In this document: piece by piece, positions 1 to 10,119 of the stretch
Layout of the letters: each line of letters begins with the position of its first letter
Position numbering within the stretch: position 1 is the stretch's first letter
Assembly: GCA_022925895.1 (NCBI GenBank)
Contig: JAKSYS010000538.1
Coordinates: 1 to 43,251, forward strand
Reading direction: 5' to 3'
From: Fragilaria crotonensis
Taxonomy: Eukaryota; Bacillariophyta; Fragilariophyceae; Fragilariales; Fragilariaceae
DNA length: 43,251 nucleotides
Position numbers and translations under genes: made by a program
Notes under the pieces: generated by a model
The model's database searches: none
Seen by the model: only the letters and a program-made list of their open reading frames with translations
Told to the model about the DNA's origin: nothing

Positions 1-116
1 CCCTAACCCCTAACCCCTAACCCCTAACCCCTAACCCTAACCCCTAACCCCTAACCCTAACCCCTAACCCTAACCCCTAACCCCTAACCCAGACGAAACC
101 CTAACCCCTAACCCCT
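1..116. repeat. Telomere, C-rich strand
   Basis: The window starts with uninterrupted CCCTAA and CCCCTAA units (TTAGGG and TTAGGGG on the other strand), running to about 90. After a short break (agacgaaa), two or three more units follow to about 116. The mixture of 6- and 7-base units is read directly. The orientation, C-rich strand 5' at the left edge, is that of a true left chromosome end. Confidence 0.97.
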
Positions 117-179
117 GACGCACAAAAATTTCAAACACGGACGACGGCCAGACGAATATGCAACCGTAAAACAGTAAGA

Positions 180-520
180 CGGTATGACATTACCACGATA
201 CAACCTTACAACAGTACCACATTAAGACGGTATGACATTAGCATGGTACAACATTACGACGATACAACAATACAACGATACGACATTAGCACGGTACAAT
301 ATTACGACGATACGACATTAGCACGGTACAACATTACGACGATACGACAATACGACGATACGACATTAGCACGGTACAACATTACGACGATACGACAATA
401 CGACGATACGACATTAGCACGGTACGACGTTAGCACGGTACGACGTTAGCACGGTACTACATTAGCACGGTACAACGATAACATTCAACGGTACGACATT
501 AGCACGGTATGACATGACTT
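180..520. repeat. Subtelomeric satellite, ACGGTAYRACATTAGC family
   Basis: This is a degenerate tandem array of short units such as tacgacattagcacggtac and acaatacgacgatacgac, in higher-order blocks of about 50 bp around 300-420. Stop-free frames across it give only repetitive Tyr/Asp/Thr-rich peptides, which come from the repeat and are not a gene. The flanking 520-710 sequence is a more diverged mix of cgtcgacaacg-like words. Confidence 0.85.
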
Positions 521-710
521 CAACGGTAAAATGTATAAACGATACGGCATCACTACAGTGCGGACACCACATGGCCACGGCATCAGATTCGTTCGACATC
601 TGATCGGCACATGGTCACGACCACATGTCGTCACAACGTCGTCAACGGTACGATTACGTCGCCATTGAAGCGTCGCAATCGACACGTCGCCATCGACAAC
701 GTTGCAATCA

Positions 711-796
711 TCGTTCGACGTTGAACGACATCGAAGATGAATTGTTGTGTGTGTCGTTCGACGTTGAACGACATCGAAGATGAATTGTTGTGTGTG
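711..796. repeat. Two tandem copies of a 43-bp unit
   Basis: Two adjacent 43-bp copies, 711-753 and 754-796, start with tcgttcgacgttgaacg and end with gttgtgtgtg. They look identical by eye. Nothing suggests coding function. Confidence 0.9.
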
Positions 797-872
797 TAAT
801 GAAATCTTCACAGTACAAACCTACGTGGAATTTTACGTAGAATATTTCTTGTGTGATAATGGTTGACGCTAT

Positions 873-1182
873 CGTAGGCACACGTAGACTCTCAGTATGG
901 TACATACATCGTAGGCACACGTAGACTCTCAGTATGGTACATACATCGTAGAGACACATAGACTCTCAGTATGGTACATTCATCGTAGAGACACGTAGAC
1001 TCTCGGTATGGTACATACATAAAAGGTTTGCGCTGTCGTAGGCACACGTAGACTCTCGGTATGGTACATACATTGTAGAGACACGTAGACTCTCAGTATT
1101 GTACAGACATCGTAGAGACACGTAGACTGTCACTATGGTACATACATCGTAGAGACACGTAGTCTCAGTACAGTACATAAAT
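873..1182. repeat. 37-bp subtelomeric satellite, eight units
   Basis: Units of 37 bp (start cgtagagacacgtagactc, end ggtacatacat) lie at 873, 910, 947 and 984, then after a 16-bp spacer at 1037, 1074, 1111 and 1148 (the last shortened). Units differ by a few substitutions. The words ggttgacgctat (before the array) and ggttgacgatag (just after it) flank it, and the spacer (ggtttgcgctgt) is a related word, so the true higher-order unit may include this linker. Confidence 0.92.
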
Positions 1183-1745
1183 GGTTGACGATAGGAACGT
1201 TCGTGCGAATACCGCACGAATTATGTACGTTGTAGATCGTACGAACGTTCGGCGAAATATACTTGGGAATGGCTGTACAAGTACTTCCCTGAATGTATAC
1301 GTATGCGACGAAATCTACACATGAAAAGAAGATGTGTTACATTGTTTATACAAACGGGATAGCTAAGTAAATGTTTTCACTGATTCGTCATTCTTCGAAT
1401 GTAACATATGAAGTTGTTAAGTAAATTAATGTGTTAACCATTTCTTATCATTTAAGTAATAATTATACTTAAGACGAAATGCTTCTAACTGATTCTACAC
1501 TCTTCCGAATTGATAGATAAAGATGTTGAGTTGGAGTTTCTGTGTCTTGTGGGACTTTATTTTCAGAAACAGTCATCGTTAATTAATTCGTATACATAGA
1601 ACTCCAAACGTGTAAATTGTTGCTTTGTGCGAATTCGACTCCCTATGGCTTTGGTATAATGCAATCGGTGCACAGCAGTTGTGTTGCACTTTGCAAAACT
1701 GATTGACATTGTCAACCGTAAGAGACAGAGCATTCTCATTCTGAT
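1183..1745. other. Subtelomeric stretch without recognised gene
   Basis: AT-rich sequence of about 560 bp between the satellites and the palindrome cluster. It contains no convincing reading frame on either strand; the short minus-strand frame at 1579-1794 looks like noise. I see no repeat longer than about 12 bp in it. Confidence 0.6.
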
Positions 1746-2114
1746 CTACCATTTGGTAGCGTTTGAGTCCCCTGCCTTCTGACTTGTCTACCATTTGGTA
1801 GCGTCAGTTTCGCAGACATTCAAACACCGACAAAGCACTTGTGCCGGCTGAGGACAAAAACATTCCGTCTACCATTTGGTAGCGTTTGAATTTGTATCAA
1901 GCCATTCGGAGATCAGCGTCTGTTCAGCATTACTTACTCATTCTGGCAACTGCCACAAGCGAAATTGTAGTAGCTGTGGTTCGGTGACACCGTTGGCCAC
2001 GCGGAAGCATTGCTCACCATTTGGTGGTATTGTGCTGGTCGTTACGGACACTGATTGGTTTCGAACTCCGTTGAAGATTGAAACCTCGACAGCTTCCTGA
2101 CTCACCATTCGGTG
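1746..2114. promoter_or_regulatory. Five palindromic ACCATTTGGT sites upstream of gene
   Basis: The core ACCATTTGGT occurs at 1748-1757, 1790-1799, 1871-1880 and 2016-2025, with the variant ACCATTCGGT at 2104-2113. The first three are embedded in the longer palindrome CTACCATTTGGTAG followed by GCGT. The last two are embedded in CACCATT(T/C)GGTG, so the change of T to C on one arm is matched by A to G on the other. That compensation suggests a dyad-symmetric protein-binding site. All lie within about 510 bp upstream of the ATG at 2256, so they may be promoter or operator elements for that gene. The binding factor is unknown. Confidence 0.55.
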
Positions 2115-2255
2115 GTTGGCCTGCTTACAGTGTTTTATCTTGAGACGGCCTGTTTCGAAGTGATAGCACGTCGCGACTTCCATTCGGTTGTCCGTGCAGC
2201 ACTGCCAAGAAAGTTTGTAATAAATTTCTACGTGGAAACAAGTCTTTCTTTTCCT

Positions 2256-5046
2256 ATGTCGGAAACACACAAGAAAGGTAGCGCAACAGCGGGCCAAAAG
2301 GGAGCTGTCTGGAATAAGAGGACAAGAAGGGCATCATCGTCAACTCTTGGCTCGCGCGTTCGACAGCGAACATTTCCAAGTGAAACCGCTAGGCGCCTTA
2401 TGGCGACCATGGCTTTGGATTGTGGCAACCCTCGTGCGTTGTTGAAGATGACTGGCGGGGTCGTCGGTCATGTTGATTCGCTTATGCCTAGATCTGATTT
2501 TGTGGAATGCGATTCGGGTGACACCACCTTTCGTGACAACAAGGTTGGCGGTCGTCGCAAGACGGTCGAAGAAGCCGACAAATCCGACGAATCATGTACA
2601 ACTGTTGGTGGTGAAGATGGGGATGAGAATGAACAAACCATTGACAAGCAATCGAAGAAGAAGAAGCGGAAAGTCCTTATGCTGCTTTTCTATTCCTTCG
2701 AAGCCGCAAATGGCACGTACATTCTCGAAGTGTATTCCAAAGCAGGATGTTGCGGAGTTTGAACGTCTTTTCAACTCCTTCCAAAGCCAAATGTCATGTC
2801 CGCCTGGGTGTGACAATCGTCGCGTCGACGTTAACGCATTGATCATCAAGACTCGGGTTGTCACCATTATTTGGGCACTTCAGCGGCTGTATGGTGTTGA
2901 CAACGTTGTTTGCCAGAGATGCGTGGAAATGTGTGGAGAGCGCGTCGACGGTAAAGTTTTGTATAAGCAACACTTCGTAGAGATAGTTGCCATGGACGCT
3001 GTTTTGGCACGAACTCTGAGTCCCCCACGTGCTGTCACTGGAACAGAGACTGTTGACACTCCTGTCAGGTTCCTTGCTCAACGAAAAGAAATGTTGGATC
3101 CGAAATATGATCAATTGTTCCGCGCGTTTGTCGTCGTTGTCCCCGACGGCGCAACGTACTACTGCCACCGCGAGAGGCGGCGTGCCTGCATTGGTGTTGC
3201 CAACGCACTCATTCCGATGGACACGTCGTGGTTGAGAGTGAAACGAAATGGGAATCGCGGCGACCAATTCGCTCTTGGAGGCTACGTCTTGCGACTTTGG
3301 GATGGGCAACCTTACTGGAAGTTTAAAATTCGCCGTGGAGAATCAAATTTCCAGCTGCGACCAATCCCAAGGAATCCGGCGGAGCGTCTCTCGTGGAATG
3401 TCAAACGGTCCAATTTGAAAGTCTTGTGTGCGTACCAGATGGCTGATGAAGTGGGACCAGCTATGCCCCCAGATTTTGTGGACGGGAAACAGCTTCAACA
3501 TTGGCCGTCGTTGAGGCGCGCTTACCGAGCGGCTATCAACAACTCCCCTTCATCGAGGCGCGGTTGTAGGCACTACGCCCAATCACATCTTCACCGCCGT
3601 ATCGATCCGATGAAAACACTGGTCATCGACCCGAAAGAGGGAGATGTGGACCTCCGCATCGCGATTCAGGTTAAGCGTGCAGGTGACGAGAAAAAATTGG
3701 ATTCTAGAAACGGACCCAAGCGTGATCGACTTGCACTTTCTCGTGAGTCGGTTGTGCAAATCCGCTACTTGCTGGACTTGGGAAGCGGAGCCCCGAAATT
3801 GGTTTCCGAAGTTTGGGAACACGCGAGCACTGCTACAAAATGGAATCGCCAGTCTGCTCGGCGTGGACTGGGTGATATGGGATCCATGCATCCCATTGGA
3901 ACACGCATTATGAAGGACAACAAGACTCGCGAGAGATACAAGACATCCCGTGGAACTCTCCAACAAGAAGCGTTGCGTAAGGCAGTTGTTGCGTCCGCTC
4001 GGCTGGCGGCTGTAACCATCCCTACTGTCCTGCGGATCATACAGGATGTTGAAGAGGATGGTGACCTTGACCCTCCCGAAGGTGGAATGAATGGTGATGG
4101 AGGGTGTCTGCGTGTGTCGTTCACGATGGATGTGAGCGTTGACCTTGCGAATGCTTCCCATTTCGATGTGAATGATGCGACACAAGGGTTCAGCATATGG
4201 ACCGAAGACGAACCTGGCACAACAAAGGAATGGTACTTCGTCTTGCCGAATGTATACGGGAGGAGGAGCCCCAGTGTGGACGGAAAACCCGGTGACATTT
4301 ATCATGGGGTTGCCATCAAGCTGACGCATGGTGTCCTAATTGGGTGGGATGGTCGCGTCATACGGCACTGTACGTCCGTAATGGATCGTGGGAGCCCAGC
4401 AAATCACGTGTACGGTTCGTTTTTTGCGGCGAAGACTTCCGTCGTGGCGTACGGTGCGCGAATGGCTTTTGTGCGCGAAGCGTTGAGGAGAGTCCATGCA
4501 AAGCAGGACCGAAGACGGGATCGACAAAGAACTGCTACCGGCGAATCTGTGGGAAAGGCTGTGACATGTGTTGGTGCGGGTGGTGAAGGACTTGGAGATG
4601 TTTTCGGTGCCCCGATTCCAAAGAAGAGTAAACAGGATGATATGACGATGGATCGTGGTTCTGCAGATGAGAGGTCAGTTGATGGTGAGGAATCTTGGAG
4701 TGACTACACTTACGCTAGTGGCGGCAGCGATTCCACTGGTGGTAAAGACGTTGGCTTCGTTTTGGAAAGGGATCCATTTGTTGAACGCGTGGAAGACGAT
4801 TTGAAGGAAACGAAGGCTGGTGATGTTGTTGCGGTTGGTAGGGAGTCGGCGTGTCCAGTTGCACAGGATACCGGTCCGTTAACGTGTGGTTTCCCTCGTG
4901 AGGTGTCGGTGCCTGGCAGCTGTGATCGCGCACCAATTGATCTCGTAGAATGTGACGACGAGATCGGCGGTTACCTGGATTGCGTGGCGCAGTGCCCTGG
5001 TGATGTCGCATCACGTGATACGGCCGAATTTCGAGGAAAATTCTGA
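2256..5046 (+). CDS. Unknown protein with possible 2OG-Fe(II) oxygenase-like domain, two exons
   Basis: Exon 1 starts at the ATG at 2256 (MSETHKKGSATAG) and reads a basic, Ser/Arg-rich N-terminus ending in KKKKRK, a likely nuclear localisation signal. A GT-AG intron at 2673-2745 (73 nt, phase 0) joins it to exon 2 (DVAEFERLFNSF...), which runs to the TGA at 5044-5046; total about 905 aa. Around 4120-4440 the product has a block with an HxD-like motif (ASHFDVND), a Trp/Pro-rich stretch, then GVLIGWDGRVIRHCTS and a downstream Gly-Ser-Phe-Phe segment. This pattern is like the HxD...H core of 2-oxoglutarate/Fe(II) oxygenases, including TET/JBP-type enzymes. The family assignment rests on that pattern only. 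The C-terminal about 180 residues are acidic and low complexity. The gene converges with the helicase gene on the opposite strand. A nucleic-acid-modifying role would be speculation. Confidence 0.6.
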
Positions 5047-5055
5047 TCGACGTAG

Positions 5056-5750
5056 AAAAATCCGTTCTAGGGAACAACACTCGAGTTCCAGTGTGGCTGC
5101 TGGTTTCATCGGCGATTATGTTGATGGTGAACAACGAACAAGCGGTTGGGAATTGCATCGGAGGTGTCAGAACTTTTTGTCGAGAGAAGTTGAGGTATGC
5201 GGCACTCGAAACGCACGTTGTGAACACGGATGCGGTGGTCGGCAGCCGAATCGGAGCGGTGGCTATGAGGTGCCTGACTTTGGTGGCAGGGGCCAGGATG
5301 ACAACCGACGGACTCCTTGCCGCGGTCGTGATCCTGGTTCGTGGCTAGGTGAACGGAAGCGCCCGCGTGGTGGGTTTTGGTGTGACACACGAGTTCGTGG
5401 CGAGCATTGTGACTTGGGACGAATCAATGGTGTGCCTGACTGGGAGCCTCGTGGACGTGGCGGGCACTGGGAACATCATCACGGAGAAGACTGCGTCGAT
5501 GATCGTTGGTCTGGCATTCCTCTTGCCGGATCACACCGGCAAGAGGTTCGTGGAACCACCAGTGGCACCCCGACGCGATGGACTGGTATTACCCCGCGGA
5601 GATCATTGTCATGATTTGCCGTCGGGTGGACGGAATCGTGGTGATTCGTCGTATAGGGGGGAAACACGAGGACGTGAATCATGCCTGATGAGGAATGATG
5701 GAAGGACGCCTGACGTAGATCAGCAACCTGCCAAATGTTTTCGGAAGTGA
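5056..5750 (+). other. Possible C-terminal continuation, Arg/Gly-rich frames
   Basis: After the stop at 5046, open frames continue on the plus strand. One to 5614 has RGRGG, GGRGQDD and RPRGG, and another to 5750 ends in Arg/Gly/Asp-rich sequence. The composition is like RGG tails of RNA-binding proteins and unlike random sequence. It may be a further exon of the preceding gene or a frameshifted tail. Removing a short intron starting at GT 4992 and ending at AG 5055 (64 nt) would join the frames, but the splice sites are weak. I cannot decide this from sequence alone. Confidence 0.3.
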
Positions 5751-5889
5751 AAGTGAAAGCGAAACGAAAACGCAGCGATAAGTCGTGAAAATCATAAAAC
5801 GAATTATTGTTACGCTGACTGGAGTTTTAAGACAAGGGAAATCAAGTACATAGAATCAATGAGGACACCAACTATCCATGTATCGGTGT

Positions 5890-8800
5890 TTATAATGCTG
5901 TCTCCTGGGAGCTCAAGAATTGACAAAAAGATTCCTGGGTGGTGTAAATTCGTTCGATGTATTCCTGGAAGGTTCCCGGCATTTTTGAGCGGACAAAGTT
6001 GTGTGAAAGTAACCGTCGCAATCTTCCCTTCACGGGGCAGCTGTTGATTTCGTGCTTTGTAGCACCTGCTGCACCTTTGAAAACCCAGCACTCACAGCAT
6101 GCTCGCTTGTTCAAGTAATCCTTTTTAAAGGGACAAAGTTTGCGATCGTGTGTACTCACACCACATGCGTAACACATTTTCCATTGGAAACACACGTCTT
6201 TGTTCTCTGGCAGAGTCTTACTCCCAGTTCCTCGCAAGAGAGGTATTCCACGACATGTGGTTTTCCGACACACAAGACATGCCAATGACAGTTGGGTTAA
6301 TACACGTCGCGAGGCACATTCGTTCGTTCGGGCGTGATGAATGCGGCTTGTGGCGTCTTTTTGGAGACTTGTCAATGGAATGTTGCGACAAAAGTGGCAG
6401 GCACCGCAATTGTGATCCATGGCTCTCCCAAACAAAGCTGACAAGATCTTGATTGCACATCCCCTTTGTCCTTGGGAGGTGTCAGATAACCAATCGCGAA
6501 CTCCACTCGATGTCAGAACAGTTTTGAAGTTGGAATGGTCTTGTGAAGAAATAAAGTGCTCGTTCAAGAGCCGAGTGTAGCGGTGCTCGTCATCCTTGGT
6601 TCGGTGATTGGACAATTTGTCGGGAACGGCAAATAACACTTGGCCGAAGGAGGTTCGCATGTAGCTTCGCAATCTACCGAAGGCTTGTACTATCTGCATA
6701 GTATCGTACAGGTATCCTACGCAAACCAAATATCTGCAGGATGGATTTTCATTGCCAACCAAGCCCATGGTTGTCGATATGAGGATGTCTAACTTTCCAT
6801 TGCTCCATGCAGTGGCCGATTCTTCCACTTCTTGGTGAGTAGAATCGGAGGAAACAAACTTGCATTTGTATGGGGTGGTGGTGGAAAGCTGCTCGAATAA
6901 AGTTATGCCATCCTTCTTCTCGGCAACAATAATGTGAGCAGCACAAAGTGGACCTGATAGTCCTCCACTTGAGTCCATCTTTTTCTGTACGAATCGGGCG
7001 GCGAGGTTTACGTACAGAGATGAAAAGGCCACCTTGATCTTGAACCCTTGCGGAAACTGACCCACAACATGATTCCCATGGATTACTTTAAGGTCGCTCA
7101 TGTCATCGGTTTTGGACAAGCCGAGTTTCTTTGTAAATTTAGAAACCGCAAATGTTGGCATTGATCCACTTAACACGACGATGGGAATACCCAAACTTGG
7201 AAGTTTGGAATAAACCTTATATGTGTCGCGGAAACTTGTCTCAGAGAGGATGGTGTGGGCTTCATCTATTACAATTTTGTCGACAACATCCACCCAAGAC
7301 TTGAAAAGCTCCCCAGAGTAATGGAACAAATTGTTTAAGGCATCGAGGTTTAAGAACAGTAGGCTCGGGAGATTTTCTCTTTCTCGGAGTTCTTCCGGCA
7401 AAACACCATCAGAAGTGATGTCTTGCCCCGTGAAAAGATGGATGTTGGCCTTGAGTCCATGCTTCTCGAAGGCTGCCGAACATGTGGCAAACTGATATCC
7501 GGCCAGGAAGCGATATGGAGAAACATGGATGATGGTCTTGGAACTCTGGTTTGTAAGGAGGCGAGCAATAGTTGGGATTATATAGCATTCCGACTTCCCC
7601 TCACCTGGAGCTAGTAGAGCAATGCAATGTTGTGGTTTGGTGAAGGTTGTTCCATATCCGAACTCGACCAACTCTTTCTGCTGTAGTGACAAGTAATTGT
7701 TGTTACTGTTGCTTGCTGATGCAGACATCGGATAGCGAAGACGCATTGCCGCACGCAGGTCAGCCAAGGAAAGTGTTGCCGGGGATCGCGAGGTTTGATG
7801 TGATGTATCACCTATTGCAAAATGATATGCGCTGAAGTGTGTCTCCTCAGAACCTACTTGCTGGCTGGAGTAGGTCATCGAGTGCGTCAAGGAAGAATGA
7901 CCCATTTTTGAAGCTCCAATGGTGCTTGAGGAAAGGAAGTGATTGGGTTGGCCACCGGTCACAAAGTTGGAGACGCCAGCCCAAAAGTGCCGGACCTGTG
8001 TCATGTTTGGGACGGCGGATAAAGAAAAGAGATCTCGAATGATGTGTGATGGCCTGACATCAGAACGGTTGTTCCTTGTGGGGAAAATCAATCTGGGAGC
8101 ATTGGAACAGCTGGGAAAGAAGCTTCCTTTTGTTTGGACAAGAGATCGAAACAATAAGAAGTAACGAGTAATGATGGGGGGTAACTTGCGTTCAATTTCC
8201 TTACAAGTGCGTTGTGACATGGCATTGAAGCCTTTCAAGGAAGAAAGTGTGTAGTAGATTGTATTGTTGGTGAACAAGCAGTGAAACATGGTTGGATCAC
8301 GCAACTCATTCAACCTTGCAGAGCCACCACCAAAACCATGAAATGCCATCTCCAACAGTGCTGTCAAATGGTCAAAATGATCCAGAGGAAAAACAGAATC
8401 GGGCTTCCAAACGGGACATATATCTGCAAGGAAAAGGTCGCCGGTGTCGTCATCGACAACAACTTTTATGTTGCTCAGAACATCAACTACTGGCTCCCAC
8501 CAGCTCCCGACCGCCAAGTTTGATACTGCCACATTCATCAAACACACCGTCTGCGGTACAATTTGTGACCAGTCATCAAACCGAAAAGAAAACTGATCCA
8601 CCGTGATGTTTCCTATTTCATCAATTGTTGTCTTCCTCCTTTTGGGAAGTCGGCGGTGCATTTCACGAATTTGTCGAAGCATCGGAGATAGAAAATGGAG
8701 AACATGCGATTTTCTTACAGCCATGATAAGAGCGGGACCGTGTAATGTGAAAGCGTCTTCCAAAAACGAACATATAACGGAACAAATGGCGGCTTTCAAA

Positions 8801-9864
8801 ACTGATGCAACCTTTGCAATTACGGAAGAAATGGTGTCACAAGAGATCATTTTGATTTTGGAATCTTTCTTTTCAACGCGGAATCCCGTCATCAAACAGA
8901 ACTCAACTGCCAGGGGATGATGTTGCACGGAAGGTGGGATTTCAAGCATCAAATCCTTCAAGAAGTATGCAATTGAAAATCCGTCTCGGAAGTCAAATGA
9001 TTTGGCGGCAAAGAGACCACGTCGGTATGCAAATGATAAAAGCTTCTTGAGTTCAAAAAGTAAAGTAGATGGATCGTGTTGCATGGTGTAAGTCCAGCGT
9101 TGCGATACGTCTTCAACTTCATTGCCTTCAAATGTTTGCAACGCAGCACGGAGATTACCCGGCACCATCTTTATATTTTTCTGAGCATAATTCAGAAGCC
9201 AAACTTCGGCAAGTTGGTGAAGTTTCACCAGAAAGGACTCAGTCGCCGGATTTGGCGGTGAATGAATGGAGATAAAGTCAGTTTTGACTTTTTCAACAAA
9301 CTGCCTGACACCGCCACAACGTGAAATAAGTGGAGTGAACATATGAGTGTACGTATCATCGTGCTTCTCCCTTTGTGGAAGGAAAGGTAGAATTGCAGCT
9401 CTTGCCTCATTATAATCAAATTGTTGCTTGATCCTGGATGGTTCGGCACCCTGAAAAAATGATGTGACCTGTGATTGCGATACATATCTACCACATGAGA
9501 GCTTGATAAGATCAGCTTTCTGAAGTCTTGTTCCATTGCATCCCCATGTTTGGCAGTGACGATCAGCATTGGCCTTCCTCAAAAATGAAGGTCCGCATAT
9601 GCAGGAATAGCCAGAATAGGTATTTTTGTCCATTCGGAATTGTTCAATGCTTCCGGATGCCTTTGCTATGTTGAGTTGCATGTTATATCCATGAAGAAGA
9701 GATCGGACGGTTGTGATTCTGCTATCCATGCCATGTTTCTTGAGGTGGTTGCGAATGGATCGCTCATCCAATTTGATTGCTACATGTTTTTCACATTTGC
9801 AACAGCAGAGACCGAATGGGGAGAAGGTGAAGAGTGATTCTGGAATTGACTCGAGAGGAGTCAA
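5890..9864 (-). CDS. RecQ-like helicase, telomere-linked helicase (TLH) type
   Basis: An uninterrupted 1324-codon frame. Near the N-terminus is a C2H2-type finger (C21, C24, H40, H44), similar in layout to the finger domain before fungal TLH helicases, then a second Cys/His cluster (C88-C109). Residues about 120-740 have no motif I recognise. The helicase core follows: Walker A GEGKS (754-758), DEAH (867-870), motif III SGS (899-901), motif V around 1030 and motif VI QAFGRLR (1060-1066). The C-terminus has Cys clusters near 1153-1159 and 1197-1204, then a CCHC zinc knuckle (C1231, C1234, H1239, C1244). DNA unwinding driven by ATP hydrolysis in the nucleus is expected from the family. The first codon of the open frame is TTG directly after a stop, so the true start is probably in an upstream exon. 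A frame with ATG at 10102 is a candidate, but I found no clean splice pair. The gene points towards the telomere. Confidence 0.85.
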   Translation of the reverse strand: MTPLESIPESLFTFSPFGLCCCKCEKHVAIKLDERSIRNHLKKHGMDSRITTVRSLLHGYNMQLNIAKASGSIEQFRMDKNTYSGYSCICGPSFLRKANADRHCQTWGCNGTRLQKADLIKLSCGRYVSQSQVTSFFQGAEPSRIKQQFDYNEARAAILPFLPQREKHDDTYTHMFTPLISRCGGVRQFVEKVKTDFISIHSPPNPATESFLVKLHQLAEVWLLNYAQKNIKMVPGNLRAALQTFEGNEVEDVSQRWTYTMQHDPSTLLFELKKLLSFAYRRGLFAAKSFDFRDGFSIAYFLKDLMLEIPPSVQHHPLAVEFCLMTGFRVEKKDSKIKMISCDTISSVIAKVASVLKAAICSVICSFLEDAFTLHGPALIMAVRKSHVLHFLSPMLRQIREMHRRLPKRRKTTIDEIGNITVDQFSFRFDDWSQIVPQTVCLMNVAVSNLAVGSWWEPVVDVLSNIKVVVDDDTGDLFLADICPVWKPDSVFPLDHFDHLTALLEMAFHGFGGGSARLNELRDPTMFHCLFTNNTIYYTLSSLKGFNAMSQRTCKEIERKLPPIITRYFLLFRSLVQTKGSFFPSCSNAPRLIFPTRNNRSDVRPSHIIRDLFSLSAVPNMTQVRHFWAGVSNFVTGGQPNHFLSSSTIGASKMGHSSLTHSMTYSSQQVGSEETHFSAYHFAIGDTSHQTSRSPATLSLADLRAAMRLRYPMSASASNSNNNYLSLQQKELVEFGYGTTFTKPQHCIALLAPGEGKSECYIIPTIARLLTNQSSKTIIHVSPYRFLAGYQFATCSAAFEKHGLKANIHLFTGQDITSDGVLPEELRERENLPSLLFLNLDALNNLFHYSGELFKSWVDVVDKIVIDEAHTILSETSFRDTYKVYSKLPSLGIPIVVLSGSMPTFAVSKFTKKLGLSKTDDMSDLKVIHGNHVVGQFPQGFKIKVAFSSLYVNLAARFVQKKMDSSGGLSGPLCAAHIIVAEKKDGITLFEQLSTTTPYKCKFVSSDSTHQEVEESATAWSNGKLDILISTTMGLVGNENPSCRYLVCVGYLYDTMQIVQAFGRLRSYMRTSFGQVLFAVPDKLSNHRTKDDEHRYTRLLNEHFISSQDHSNFKTVLTSSGVRDWLSDTSQGQRGCAIKILSALFGRAMDHNCGACHFCRNIPLTSLQKDATSRIHHARTNECASRRVLTQLSLACLVCRKTTCRGIPLLRGTGSKTLPENKDVCFQWKMCYACGVSTHDRKLCPFKKDYLNKRACCECWVFKGAAGATKHEINSCPVKGRLRRLLSHNFVRSKMPGTFQEYIERIYTTQESFCQFLSSQETAL

Positions 9865-10102
9865 TCAAGTCGGATGTTGTTTTCCGTGTTTCGAATGCTT
9901 CTAATGAAAGCTGTTGTTGTTGGACAATGGATTCGGACACAAACGAAACCTCCGCTTTTCTTTTCAAAGAGGTGGAGCAAAGCATGGTGAAGATGGGATG
10001 TATATGTGAGGGAGTGAACGAAAATGTGGCGCCACATGGAATTTCAAATGCTTTCGATGTACTGAAGTCTACGGCAGGAACTCCGTTGCTCACGATGCAC
10101 AT
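9865..10102 (-). other. Candidate 5' exon of the helicase gene
   Basis: An ATG-started frame at 10102 runs into the helicase N-terminal region in a different phase. An intron of length 3n+1 would be needed to join them. Candidates such as GT at index 165 with AG at 252 of this segment (88 nt) fit in length but not in consensus. The encoded peptide begins MCIVSNGVPAVDF and has no known domain. Transcript data would settle it. Confidence 0.3.
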
Positions 10103-10119
10103 TCCCTTAAGTAAATATG

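Noticed and set aside
243-811. Open frames of 68 to 108 codons on both strands in the terminal satellite
   Set aside because: They follow the repeat units, show periodic Tyr/Asp/Thr or Arg/His peptides and have no independent support.
873-1182. CRISPR-like array
   Set aside because: Units are contiguous 37-bp repeats without unique spacers, next to a eukaryotic telomere.
708-1217. Minus-strand frames with repeated MYVPYRES-like peptides
   Set aside because: These are translations of the 37-bp satellite and not a repeat protein.
5890-9864. Helicase as part of a Helitron
   Set aside because: No HUH Rep motif is visible, and the helicase motifs and finger layout fit RecQ/TLH better than Pif1-type Helitron helicases.
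6052-9904. Many plus-strand frames across the helicase gene
   Set aside because: They are short and overlap a 1324-codon minus-strand frame with clear helicase motifs.
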